DNA of 52,221 nt, taken from positions 1 through 52,221 of the forward strand of contig VBCH01000215.1 in NCBI GenBank assembly GCA_005884455.1, in the 5' to 3' direction. The notes beneath the pieces were generated by a model that saw only the letters and a program-made list of their open reading frames with translations, was not told where the DNA came from and did not search any database. Each line of letters opens with the position of its first letter. The stretch's first letter is position 1. A program made the translations under genes and the position numbers. Below are positions 16,696 through 23,653 of the stretch, one piece after another. The DNA comes from Betaproteobacteria bacterium (GTDB lineage: Bacteria; Pseudomonadota; Gammaproteobacteria; Burkholderiales; SG8-39).

Positions 16696-16799
16696 GCGCA
16701 AAATCGCGAGGAAAAACCGGACAGATACTAGCACCGGGGGAGCGTGCGCGCGGGAGGTTCCTGCGATTCGTGAAAAAGTCACGAAGGATCGATTTTCAA

Positions 16800-16828
16800 T
16801 TGTTCCGCAGCGACTCAGGTGATATGAT
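16800..16828 (+). promoter_or_regulatory. promoter of the candidate small RNA
   Basis: TTGTTC (16800-16805) and TATGAT (16823-16828) are separated by exactly 17 bases. Transcription should begin about 4-7 bases downstream, at 16832-16835. There is no protein-coding start in a suitable place before the strong terminator at 16915-16947. Confidence 0.6.
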
Positions 16829-16831
16829 GCC

Positions 16832-16947
16832 GTCATAGCGAATTTCATGACGCCCAGCGACGAGTCTCTGGTGGGCGTCTCAGGTTGCCCGCCGGCCCAG
16901 CAAACGGCGGCTAAACGGGGGAAACCCTCCCTTCCCCCGTTTTTTTT
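16832..16947 (+). ncRNA. candidate small RNA or regulatory leader, family not recognised
   Basis: An approximately 115-base transcript is predicted between a sigma70-like promoter and a strong intrinsic terminator. Hairpin A pairs CGTCAT (16831-16836) with ATGACG (16847-16852). Hairpin B pairs GACGCCCA (16849-16856) with TGGGCGTC (16872-16879). They share four bases, so they exclude one another. Hairpin C pairs CCGCCG (16889-16894) with CGGCGG (16905-16910). The terminator pairs ACGGGGG (16915-16921) with CCCCCGT (16934-16940), with a 12-base loop AAACCCTCCCTT and a run of eight T. The loop contains CCUCC, complementary to Shine-Dalgarno sequences. It may be a trans-acting sRNA or an attenuating leader of ugpQ. 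I do not recognise a known family. Confidence 0.6.
16915..16947 (+). terminator. strong intrinsic terminator of the candidate small RNA
   Basis: A 7-base perfect GC-rich stem (ACGGGGG with CCCCCGT) has a 12-base loop and is followed by eight consecutive T. It lies 79 bases before the ugpQ start and would stop most transcripts from upstream. Confidence 0.85.
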
Positions 16948-16986
16948 CGCCCCTGCGCCCGGGAAATCGCGCTTCTGTCGGCTGTC

Positions 16987-16992
16987 TATAAT
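16987..16992 (+). promoter_or_regulatory. possible ugpQ -10 box
   Basis: A perfect TATAAT lies between the small-RNA terminator and the ugpQ ATG at 17026, leaving a leader of about 27 bases. No good -35 hexamer is seen 16-18 bases upstream. It would allow ugpQ transcription independent of the upstream RNA. Confidence 0.4.
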
Positions 16993-17025
16993 GGTTAGCC
17001 TGATCCCGGACTTCACCTCCGACGC

Positions 17026-17766
17026 ATGCACCGACCCTGGCCTCACCCGCGAGTAGTGGGTCATCGCGGCGCCGGCACGCTGGCCCCCGAGAACACCTTG
17101 GCGGGCATTCGCAAGGCGGCCGCAATGGGATTTGGCGGCGTGGAGTTCGACGTAATGCTCTCGGAGGACAAAGTCCCCTTGCTGATCCACGACGAAACCT
17201 TGAATCGCACGACGAGCGGGCGGGGCAGCGTCGCCGCGACGCCCTACGCAAGGCTCGCGAGCTTGGACGCCGGCGCCTGGTTCAGCCCGGAATACCGCGG
17301 TGAGCGCGTGCCGTCGTTCGAGGAGGCCGGGAAACTTTGCGCCAAGCTTGGCCTCTGGGCCAACGTCGAGATCAAGCCCGCGCGAGGGTTCGAGCGTGAA
17401 ACCGCTGCGGCGGTCGCGAACCTCGCTTTGAAGTTATGGAGCGCTCCCCCCGCACCCCTGCTGTCGTCGTTCGAGCCGCTCTCGCTCGACGCGGCGCGCG
17501 CTGTCGCGCCGGATCTGGAGCGCGGATATCTTACGGACCAGCTCGCGCCGGGTTGGGCCGAAGCCGCGCGCGCGCTCGGCTGTGTGTCGGTGCATTGCAA
17601 CTCCAAGTATCTGACTCAGGCGCAGGCCGATGAAGTCCGCAGCGCCGGCTATTGGCTGCTTTGCTACACGGTCAATGAACCGGCGATCGCGCGGCGCTTG
17701 TTTTCCTGGGGCATCGACGCGATCTTCACCGACAGGCTGGATTTGATACCACCGGACTTCGCCTGA
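17026..17766 (+). CDS. ugpQ: glycerophosphodiester phosphodiesterase
   Basis: A 246-residue cytoplasmic GDPD-family enzyme that hydrolyses glycerophosphodiesters to glycerol-3-phosphate and an alcohol. The active site is complete: VVGHRGAGTLAPENTLAGI holds the HRG and PENT motifs, VEFDVMLSEDKVPLLIHDETL supplies ExD and HD, and NVEIKPARG gives the conserved ExK. The C-terminal part has SVHCNSKYL and GYWLLCYTVNEP, ending in a GIDAIFTDRLDL segment. The length and lack of a signal peptide match UgpQ rather than periplasmic GlpQ. The gene converges on the AhpD-like gene and shares a palindrome with it. Confidence 0.92.
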   Translation: MHRPWPHPRVVGHRGAGTLAPENTLAGIRKAAAMGFGGVEFDVMLSEDKVPLLIHDETLNRTTSGRGSVAATPYARLASLDAGAWFSPEYRGERVPSFEEAGKLCAKLGLWANVEIKPARGFERETAAAVANLALKLWSAPPAPLLSSFEPLSLDAARAVAPDLERGYLTDQLAPGWAEAARALGCVSVHCNSKYLTQAQADEVRSAGYWLLCYTVNEPAIARRLFSWGIDAIFTDRLDLIPPDFA

Positions 17767-17777
17767 GCTGCCGTCCC

Positions 17778-17793
17778 GGGAACACAGGTTCCC
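17778..17793. terminator. palindromic element between convergent ugpQ and AhpD-like genes
   Basis: GGGAAC-ACAG-GTTCCC lies directly against the minus-strand stop codon at 17794 and 12 bases after the ugpQ stop. It is nearly identical to the palindrome at 14261-14279. No U-run follows on either strand. Confidence 0.45.
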
Positions 17794-18309
17794 CTAATCG
17801 ATCTGCATCGCCACCAGGAAGCGCGACACGAGGTTGTACCCGGCGATCGTCGCGGTGAGTTCGACCGTTTCCCGATCGTCGAAGTGCCGCCGCACTTCGG
17901 CGAAAATCGGATCGGGTATGCGGATCCCGCGGGTCATGCAGTCGGTATGGGCGAGCAGCGCTCGCTCGCGATCGTCGAAGCACTTCGAAACCTGCCAGCC
18001 GGGAAGCGCATCGATCTGCTCCTGGCTCACGCCTTCCTTCAGCGCGAAGGGCAGGTGCGCGCGGTATTCGTATTCGGCGCCGTTTAGGAGCGCCACGCGC
18101 AGAATGGCGAGCTCGCGGTAGCGCCCGCCGAGTTTTGCTTTTTGACGGATCGCGGTGAAAAGCTTGAGCCAGCCTTCGGCCACTGGCGGGCTGTTCAGCA
18201 GCGCGCGGTAGAGGTGCAGCAGCCTTCCCCCGCGTTCGGACTTGATGGTCGCGATCAGCCCGGCCAGCTCGGGGTGCTCTCCCTCTTCGATCAGCGGTAC
18301 GCGCGTCAA
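17794..18309 (-). CDS. AhpD-like/carboxymuconolactone decarboxylase-family protein without the redox cysteines
   Basis: A 171-residue all-helical protein of the AhpD-like superfamily. The region LGGRYRELAILRVALLNGAEYEYRAHLPFA aligns with the family's core, where ExxCxxC-xxxH is expected; here both Cys positions are Tyr (EYEYRAH). It therefore cannot act as a CxxC-type peroxidase partner, and could be a decarboxylase-like or ligand-binding member, as in many uncharacterised relatives. The later segment RERALLAHTDCMTRGIRIPD is also conserved. The start is TTG at 18309 with GGAGG four bases upstream. The phosphomannomutase gene ends 18 bases before this start, suggesting one operon. Confidence 0.85.
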   Translation of the reverse strand: MTRVPLIEEGEHPELAGLIATIKSERGGRLLHLYRALLNSPPVAEGWLKLFTAIRQKAKLGGRYRELAILRVALLNGAEYEYRAHLPFALKEGVSQEQIDALPGWQVSKCFDDRERALLAHTDCMTRGIRIPDPIFAEVRRHFDDRETVELTATIAGYNLVSRFLVAMQID

Positions 18310-18327
18310 GACGCCTCCTTCACGACA

Positions 18328-19716
18328 CTAGAACGGCAATTTCGCATCAGGTTTCGCCGAAAGCAGAACCCGTCGGAATTCGGATTTGATGCGATCGAGG
18401 CCCGCCTCGTCCTCCGCTTCGAAGCGCAGGACGACGACCGGCGTGGTGTTCGACGCGCGCGCGAGCCCGAATCCATCGGGGTACTCGACCCGTAGCCCGT
18501 CCAGCCTGATCACTTCGGTCGCGCCCGGGAATGAGGCGCTCTTCCCGAGAGTTTCGATCAAGCGATGCGGTTCGCCCTCGGCGAGCTTCAGGTGCAATTC
18601 AGGCGTACTCATCGAATCGGGAAGTGCGTTGAGCGTCGCCGTGGCGTCGGGAGTCCTGCTCAGGATCTCCAGCAGGCGCGCCCCGGCGTATTGCGCGTCG
18701 TCGAACCCATACCAGCGCTCGACGAAGAACGTGTGGCCGCTCATCTCGCCGGCGAGCGCCGCACCGCGCTCGCGCATCCTCGCCTTGATGAGCGAGTGGC
18801 CGGTCTTCCAGAGGCTCGGCACGCCGCCGTGTCGGCGGATCCAGGGTGCGAGGTTGCGCGTGCTCTTGACGTCGTAGATGATCTCGGCGCCCGGCTGGCG
18901 CGAAAGGACATCCTTCGCGAACAGCATCAGCTGCCGGTCCGGAAAAATAATCTTCCCCTCGGCCGTCACCACGCCCAGCCGGTCGCCGTCGCCGTCGAAA
19001 GCGAGCCCGACCTCACAGCGGTCCCTTTGCACCAGGGCAATCAGGTCCTTGAGGTTCTCCGGATGCGACGGATCGGGATGATGATTGGGAAAGCGGCCAT
19101 CGACCTCGCAGTAGAGCTCCAGCACTTCGCAGCCGAGCCGGCGGTAGAGCTCGCCCGCCGTGACACCGGCGACGCCGTTACCGCAGTCGACCGCGATTTT
19201 CATGGGACGCGCAGGCCGTACGTCGGCGGCAATGCGATTCAGGTAGGCTTCGCGGATGTCGACACGACGGTGCCGCCCCGCGCCACGAGCGAGCTGGCCG
19301 GACTCGATCCTCTTGCGCAACCGCTGCACTTCCTCGCCCGCGAGAGTTGTCCCGGCAAGCACCATCTTCAATCCGTTGTATTCCGGCGGATTGTGGCTGC
19401 CCGTGACTGCGACCGCGCTGCCGCAACCCAGTTCGTACGCCGCGAAATAAGCGACTGGAGTTGCGAACATCCCGATCTCCGCGACGTCCACGCCGCTTGC
19501 ACGGATGCCCTCCATCAGCGCTTGGGCGAGCTCGGGCCCGGATACCCGGCCGTCGCGGCCCACTGCGATCTCCGGCCGGCCGCCCCGGCTGCTGCGCTCG
19601 AGCAGCTCGCTGCCGAGCGCCTGCCCGATCAGCCGCACGCCCTCGCGGGTGAGCGATTTGCCGACGACGCCACGGATGTCGTAGGCTTTGAAGATTTCCT
19701 GAGGGGGTAAATTCAT
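18328..19716 (-). CDS. phosphoglucomutase/phosphomannomutase, AlgC type
   Basis: A 462-residue enzyme interconverting hexose 1- and 6-phosphates, close in length to Pseudomonas AlgC (463). The phosphoserine loop is VAVTGSHNPPEYNGLKM (Ser107), the Mg2+ loop AFDGDGDRLGV, and the sugar-specificity loop GEMSGHTFFVERWYGFDD contains the GEMSGH signature of phosphomannomutase/phosphoglucomutase. The C-terminal phosphate-binding loop is RASNTTPVVVLRFE. The ATG at 19716 overlaps the stop of the hydrolase gene (ATGA) and GGAAG lies upstream. It supplies precursors for exopolysaccharide or lipopolysaccharide, and its glucose-1-phosphate could feed the trehalose genes at 29 kb. Confidence 0.93.
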   Translation of the reverse strand: MNLPPQEIFKAYDIRGVVGKSLTREGVRLIGQALGSELLERSSRGGRPEIAVGRDGRVSGPELAQALMEGIRASGVDVAEIGMFATPVAYFAAYELGCGSAVAVTGSHNPPEYNGLKMVLAGTTLAGEEVQRLRKRIESGQLARGAGRHRRVDIREAYLNRIAADVRPARPMKIAVDCGNGVAGVTAGELYRRLGCEVLELYCEVDGRFPNHHPDPSHPENLKDLIALVQRDRCEVGLAFDGDGDRLGVVTAEGKIIFPDRQLMLFAKDVLSRQPGAEIIYDVKSTRNLAPWIRRHGGVPSLWKTGHSLIKARMRERGAALAGEMSGHTFFVERWYGFDDAQYAGARLLEILSRTPDATATLNALPDSMSTPELHLKLAEGEPHRLIETLGKSASFPGATEVIRLDGLRVEYPDGFGLARASNTTPVVVLRFEAEDEAGLDRIKSEFRRVLLSAKPDAKLPF

Positions 19717-20672
19717 CGGGGAACTTCCGCGAAGAACGCCGTCACCCGGCGCGGCATCCATCCCAGATTCCCGGGAAACGGACCGCTGACGAACGCGGCG
19801 TGCCCGCCTTCACCGGGAAAATCGCACTGTACGTGAGCGGAAACCTCGTCTGGGCGCGGCAACGCCGCAGCTGGGAGGAAGGGGTCGTTGCGGGCGTTCA
19901 AGAGCAAAGTCGGCATCTCGATTCGCCCGAGCACGGGCTTCGCGCTCGCGCGCGTCCAGTAATCGTCGGTGTCACGAAATCCATGGAGGGGCGCTGTAAC
20001 GATGTCGTCGAATTCACGCAGCGTGCGCGCGCGCCGCATTGCCTTGCCGTCGAACAGTCCCGGAAAACGCTCGATCTTATGCTCGCCCTTTTTCTTCATC
20101 GTCGAGAGAAACGCTCGCGTATAGAGAAGGTTGAATCCCCGGCCGAGCGCGTCGCCTGCCGCCATGAGATCGACCGGGGCCGACACCGCGGCCGCCGCGC
20201 TGAGGACGTCCTTCGCCCGCGCGTCTCCGCCGAGCCACTTGAGAAGCGCATTGCCGCCGAGCGACACGCCTATCGCGAAGAGGGGTGCGCCGGCGGCTTC
20301 GCGCGAAAAACGCCGAAGGATCCAGCCTATCTCCTCCGCGTCACCGGAATGATAGGCTCGCGGTAGTCTGTTGGGCTCGCCAGAGCAGCCGCGAAAGTGC
20401 GGCACCGCGCACCGCCACACGTTTCGGGCGAGCTCCCGCCCAAGCGCCCCGGCGTAATGGCTGCTCGAGCCGCCCTCGAGACCGTGAAACAGCACGACAA
20501 GCGGCGAATGGGCCGGACCTGACAGACGATCGACATCGATGAAATCGCCGTCCGGCGTGTCCCAGCGCTCCCTCGTCCAAGGGGGCTTCGAGCCGCCGAT
20601 CAGCGGGCCGTACAGGGTTTGGAGGTGTCCGCCGGGCAGCCACCACGGAGCTCGGTAGGGGCCTGGGCTCAA
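19713..20672 (-). CDS. YheT-family alpha/beta hydrolase
   Basis: A 319-residue hydrolase of the YheT/ABHD1-3 branch. The N-terminus WWLPGGHLQTLYGPLIG is the family hallmark. LFHGLEGGSSSHYA is the oxyanion region, FRGCSGEPNRLPRAYHSGD is conserved, and the nucleophile elbow is GVSLGGNALLKWLG (GxSxG). Late residues include NARNDPFLP, with the acid, and FPGEGGHAAFV, with the His. The best start is TTG at 20672, overlapping the preceding stop as TTGA, because no ATG precedes the conserved N-terminus. It ends by overlapping the phosphomannomutase start. Substrates of bacterial YheT are unknown. Confidence 0.88.
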   Translation of the reverse strand: MSPGPYRAPWWLPGGHLQTLYGPLIGGSKPPWTRERWDTPDGDFIDVDRLSGPAHSPLVVLFHGLEGGSSSHYAGALGRELARNVWRCAVPHFRGCSGEPNRLPRAYHSGDAEEIGWILRRFSREAAGAPLFAIGVSLGGNALLKWLGGDARAKDVLSAAAAVSAPVDLMAAGDALGRGFNLLYTRAFLSTMKKKGEHKIERFPGLFDGKAMRRARTLREFDDIVTAPLHGFRDTDDYWTRASAKPVLGRIEMPTLLLNARNDPFLPAAALPRPDEVSAHVQCDFPGEGGHAAFVSGPFPGNLGWMPRRVTAFFAEVPR

Positions 20673-21097
20673 TGCAGGATTTTCGGCGACTCGGCGGGAG
20701 CGCGCGGCGTCTGAGGCGCGGGCGAGCCGTGGTGCAGGATCATTCGCCAGCCGTTGCCGGTGCGGAGATAGACGTTGGTGGCGGCGACCGGCGGGCGCGA
20801 GCGCGGCTCGCCCTGCACCAGGATGTTCTCGTGCACGCTGTGGACCGCGAGCATCATCCCCGAGAGCACCACTTGGTTGGAAACGTGTACCTTGAGCCGC
20901 TGGCCCGACGCGAAAATCTGCGCCCAGCTCTCGCGTACCTGATCGTAGCCAGCGAGCCTCGCTCCTCCCGGATGCACGCACACGATCTCCTCGTCTTCGG
21001 CCCACACTTCCATCATCGCCTCGAGCTCACCTGCCTCGAGCGCCTCGTAGAACGCGGCCTCTGCATCCTGCGGCGTCGGAAACGTGCTTTTCTTCAC
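20669..21097 (-). CDS. NTF2-like (SnoaL/DUF4440-type) protein
   Basis: A 142-residue cone-fold protein. It shows the N-terminal helix pattern AEAAFYEALEAGELEAMMEV, then WAEDEEIVCVHPGGARLAGY, QVRESWAQIFASG and a C-terminal strand ATNVYLRTGNGWRMILHHGS. The E-D-E-E...H-P-G pattern is typical of the small ketosteroid-isomerase-like proteins annotated as nuclear transport factor 2 family. No catalytic role can be assigned. The start is GTG at 21097 with no obvious ribosome binding site. It is coupled to the YheT gene by a TTGA overlap, so the two products probably act together. Confidence 0.82.
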   Translation of the reverse strand: MKKSTFPTPQDAEAAFYEALEAGELEAMMEVWAEDEEIVCVHPGGARLAGYDQVRESWAQIFASGQRLKVHVSNQVVLSGMMLAVHSVHENILVQGEPRSRPPVAATNVYLRTGNGWRMILHHGSPAPQTPRAPAESPKILH

Positions 21098-21184
21098 GAG
21101 GTGCGGCTCCGGAGCCGCGTAGCGTAGCCGAAAAGGCTAGTCGCTGCCAGCACGCGAGACCCGCATCGAACGCGTTTCCGAGAC

Positions 21185-22519
21185 TCACCGGGGAGAACCT
21201 TTGAAACCGAACACCGCTTCGCACCAGCTTGCGACGCGCAAAAGCCGATCATCGCCGCCCGCGGGACCGGCGAGTTGCATTCCGTAGGGTAGGCCGCCGT
21301 CGGACAGCCCGGTAGGCAGCGTAAGGGCCGGGAATCCAAGGAGCGTCCAGAGCGTGCAAAAGCTGGGATCTCCCGTGACGTCGAGCCGCTCCGGAGCTGC
21401 GCCGGGCGCAGGAAGCGATGCGAGCGCGTCGCAGTCCTCGAAGAGGTCGAGCGCGAGCTCGGCGAGCGCCGCGCGCCTCACGAGCGCGCTGCGATAGTCG
21501 TCGTGCGACATCGCAAGCCCCTCGTCGATGGCGGCGTTCAACACTGCGCTCATGACGCGCCGATAGGTCGCCTGCCTGGTAGCGTGCTCACGGGCTCCCT
21601 CGTAAAGCATGATCGTGCGGTGCACCCGATGCGCTTCGTCGAAGTCGTCGGGCAGCGCCACCGTTTTCAACTCCGTTCCGGCGTCGGCGAGACGCTTCAA
21701 GCTCGCTTGCAAATGCCGTGCTGCGCCCGGTTCCGCCGCGTTCCAGGGAAAGCGCGGCAATACGGCGATTTTCGGCGGACGCGAGAGCGCCTCGATCTCG
21801 GGGGCAAACGTTCCGGAGTCCGCGAGGCTGGCGGCGAAGTAGGCGGCGTCGGCGACCGTGCGCGCAAACAACCCCACCTGATCCAGGGTTTCGGCAAAAG
21901 GAAGCGCGCCTTGGATAGGCAGGCTGTCCAGGCTCGGCTTGAAGCCGACCACTCCGCAAAACGCCGCAGGCCGGATCACCGAACCGTTGGTCTGCGTCCC
22001 CACGGCGACCGGAACATGGCGCGCCGCAACGGCCGCGGCTGACCCGGAGGAGGAACCACCTGGCGTGTGCCTGGGGTTCCAGGGATTGCGCGTCTCGGCG
22101 GGATGCATGTAGGCGAATTCGGTGGTGACGGTCTTGCCGAGCGCGTAGCCCCCGGCGGCGAGGATCCTTCCGACGAGCTCGGCGTTTTTCCCAGGCTGGT
22201 TCCCGACGAACGCGGGCGAGCCCATTTCCGTGGGCAAGTCCTCGGTGTCGTAGACGTCCTTAACCCCGACCGGAACACCGTGCAGCGCGCCGGTGTGCCC
22301 GCCTTGCGCGCGCTCGGCGTCGCGCGCGTCGGCGATGGTGAGCGCCCGCTGATCGTCGAGCGCAATCCACGCTTTCAGCCTGGGTTCGCTCGCGTGGATG
22401 CGCCCGAGGCAGGACTCACAGTAGGCCCGAGCGGCCAGTGTACCGTCGGAGATCGCCTGAACGGTCCCCTTCAAGTCTTCGGGCGAAGCCGGCTTCGCGG
22501 CTGGGCTCCTGAGCGGCAT
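21185..22519 (-). CDS. amidase signature-family enzyme
   Basis: A 444-residue amidase with the complete Ser-cisSer-Lys triad: Lys in LHGVPVGVKDVYDTEDLP, the cis-Ser in TPGGSSSGSAAAVAA, and the nucleophile in VGTQTNGSVIRPAAF. GVVGFKPS follows as expected. It is shorter than GatA, and no gatB or gatC is nearby, so a free-standing amidase that hydrolyses small amides is more likely than a tRNA amidotransferase. It starts 16 bases after the hydroxyacid dehydrogenase stop and the two are probably cotranscribed. The 87 bases after its stop hold nothing I can name. Confidence 0.9.
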   Translation of the reverse strand: MPLRSPAAKPASPEDLKGTVQAISDGTLAARAYCESCLGRIHASEPRLKAWIALDDQRALTIADARDAERAQGGHTGALHGVPVGVKDVYDTEDLPTEMGSPAFVGNQPGKNAELVGRILAAGGYALGKTVTTEFAYMHPAETRNPWNPRHTPGGSSSGSAAAVAARHVPVAVGTQTNGSVIRPAAFCGVVGFKPSLDSLPIQGALPFAETLDQVGLFARTVADAAYFAASLADSGTFAPEIEALSRPPKIAVLPRFPWNAAEPGAARHLQASLKRLADAGTELKTVALPDDFDEAHRVHRTIMLYEGAREHATRQATYRRVMSAVLNAAIDEGLAMSHDDYRSALVRRAALAELALDLFEDCDALASLPAPGAAPERLDVTGDPSFCTLWTLLGFPALTLPTGLSDGGLPYGMQLAGPAGGDDRLLRVASWCEAVFGFKGSPR

Positions 22520-22535
22520 GCGGCGATGGCGCGTC

Positions 22536-23525
22536 CTAGCGGCGCCGCTTCGGCCAGGCTTCCGGGTTCAGCAGATTGGGCGGACGTCTGCCCGACAGCG
22601 CGGCGCTCAGGTTCCTGCTCGCGAGCATGGCCATCGCCGTGCGCGTCGCACGCGTGGCGCTGCCGATATGCGGAACCAGAGCGACGTTGTCCACCTCCAG
22701 GAACCCGGGATTGAATTTCGGCTCGCCTTCGAACACGTCGAGGCCTGCCGCTGCGACGCGCCGTTCCCTGAGCGCCTGGACGAGCGCCGCATCGTCGATG
22801 ATCCCGCCGCGAGCGGCATTGACGATCACCGCGGTCGGCTTCATCAGGGCCAGCTCGCGAGCGCCGATAAGATGGTGGACTTCAGGCGAGTACGGCATGT
22901 TGAGGCTGACGAAATCGGATTCCCTGAGGAGCTTCTCCATGCTCGCGTACTTCGCGCCCAGCTGCTTTTCGACCGCCTGCGGCACGCGCCTGCGGTTATG
23001 GTAGAGGACGCGCATCGAGAACCCCTTCGCGCGCCGCGCGATCGCCTGGCCGATCCGGCCCATGCCGATGATGCCGAGCGTCGCGTGGTGCACGTCGACG
23101 CCGAGGAACTGGTCGTTCTTCCACCCCTTCCAGTTCCCGGCGCGCAGCCAGCGCTCGGCTTCGGTCACGCGCCGCGCAGCGGCCATGAGCAGCGCCCAGG
23201 TCATGTCTGCGGTCGTATCGTCGAGCACGCCCGGCGTATTCGTCGCGAGGATGCCGCGCTCAGTGCAGGCCGCGAGGTCGATGTTGTTGTAGCCGACCGC
23301 GATGTTGCATACGGCCTTCAGTCGCGGCGCCGCGTCCAGCGTCGCCGCGTCCACGCGGTCTGAACCCGTGGGAAGGACGCCGTCCTTGTCGGCGAGCCGG
23401 CGCCGGAATTCCTCGGCGCTCCATGGGGCATCGTCTTTCTGGTTGTCCTCGACTTCGAATCGCTCGCGCAGCTTTTCGATGACGTCGTCGAAGGTCGCGC
23501 GGGTCACGAGAATTCTGGGTTTCAC
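22536..23525 (-). CDS. D-2-hydroxyacid dehydrogenase (glyoxylate/hydroxypyruvate reductase type)
   Basis: A 329-residue NAD(P)-dependent dehydrogenase. The Rossmann motif GIIGMGRIGQAIARRAKGF is followed by a strand ending LYHNRRR; the basic residues after it favour NADPH. The catalytic Arg is in VNAARGGIIDDAAL, the Glu in DVFEGEP and the His in VPHIGSATRATR. It resembles GhrB-type glyoxylate reductases. The start is GTG at 23525 with GGAG five bases upstream. Glyoxylate is the product of the glcDEF enzymes far downstream in the window, so a link to glycolate metabolism is possible. A GC hairpin lies in its leader. Confidence 0.9.
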   Translation of the reverse strand: MKPRILVTRATFDDVIEKLRERFEVEDNQKDDAPWSAEEFRRRLADKDGVLPTGSDRVDAATLDAAPRLKAVCNIAVGYNNIDLAACTERGILATNTPGVLDDTTADMTWALLMAAARRVTEAERWLRAGNWKGWKNDQFLGVDVHHATLGIIGMGRIGQAIARRAKGFSMRVLYHNRRRVPQAVEKQLGAKYASMEKLLRESDFVSLNMPYSPEVHHLIGARELALMKPTAVIVNAARGGIIDDAALVQALRERRVAAAGLDVFEGEPKFNPGFLEVDNVALVPHIGSATRATRTAMAMLASRNLSAALSGRRPPNLLNPEAWPKRRR

Positions 23526-23548
23526 GTCTTCTCCGGAAAGCTATTCCT

Positions 23549-23569
23549 GCCGCCGGCTGCGCCGGCGGC
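23549..23569 (-). promoter_or_regulatory. GC hairpin in the dehydrogenase leader
   Basis: A perfect inverted repeat of nine bases, GCCGCCGGC-TGC-GCCGGCGGC, lies 24 bases before the GTG start. It has no U-run. It could pause polymerase, stabilise the message or be a small repeat; sequence alone cannot decide. Confidence 0.4.
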
Positions 23570-23606
23570 GATACGAAATATAAGGTGAATCTCCGCCAAA
23601 AGGAAA

Positions 23607-23632
23607 GGGCGGCTCGGAGCCGCCCCTTTTTT
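23607..23632. terminator. intrinsic terminator after the TRAP transporter operon
   Basis: GGGCGGCT-CGG-AGCCGCCC (23607-23625) is a perfect 8-base stem. It is flanked by A- and T-rich runs on both sides (six T at 23627-23632 on the plus strand; CCTTTCCTTTT on the minus strand). It lies 22 bases after the dctM stop and separates the TRAP genes from the dehydrogenase-amidase unit. Confidence 0.75.
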
Positions 23633-23653
23633 CAGCAGAGCGCGAGCCCGGAT

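Noticed and set aside
16847-17056. 69-residue plus-strand open frame before ugpQ
   Set aside because: It passes through hairpins and a strong terminator, has no ribosome binding site and overlaps the ugpQ start.
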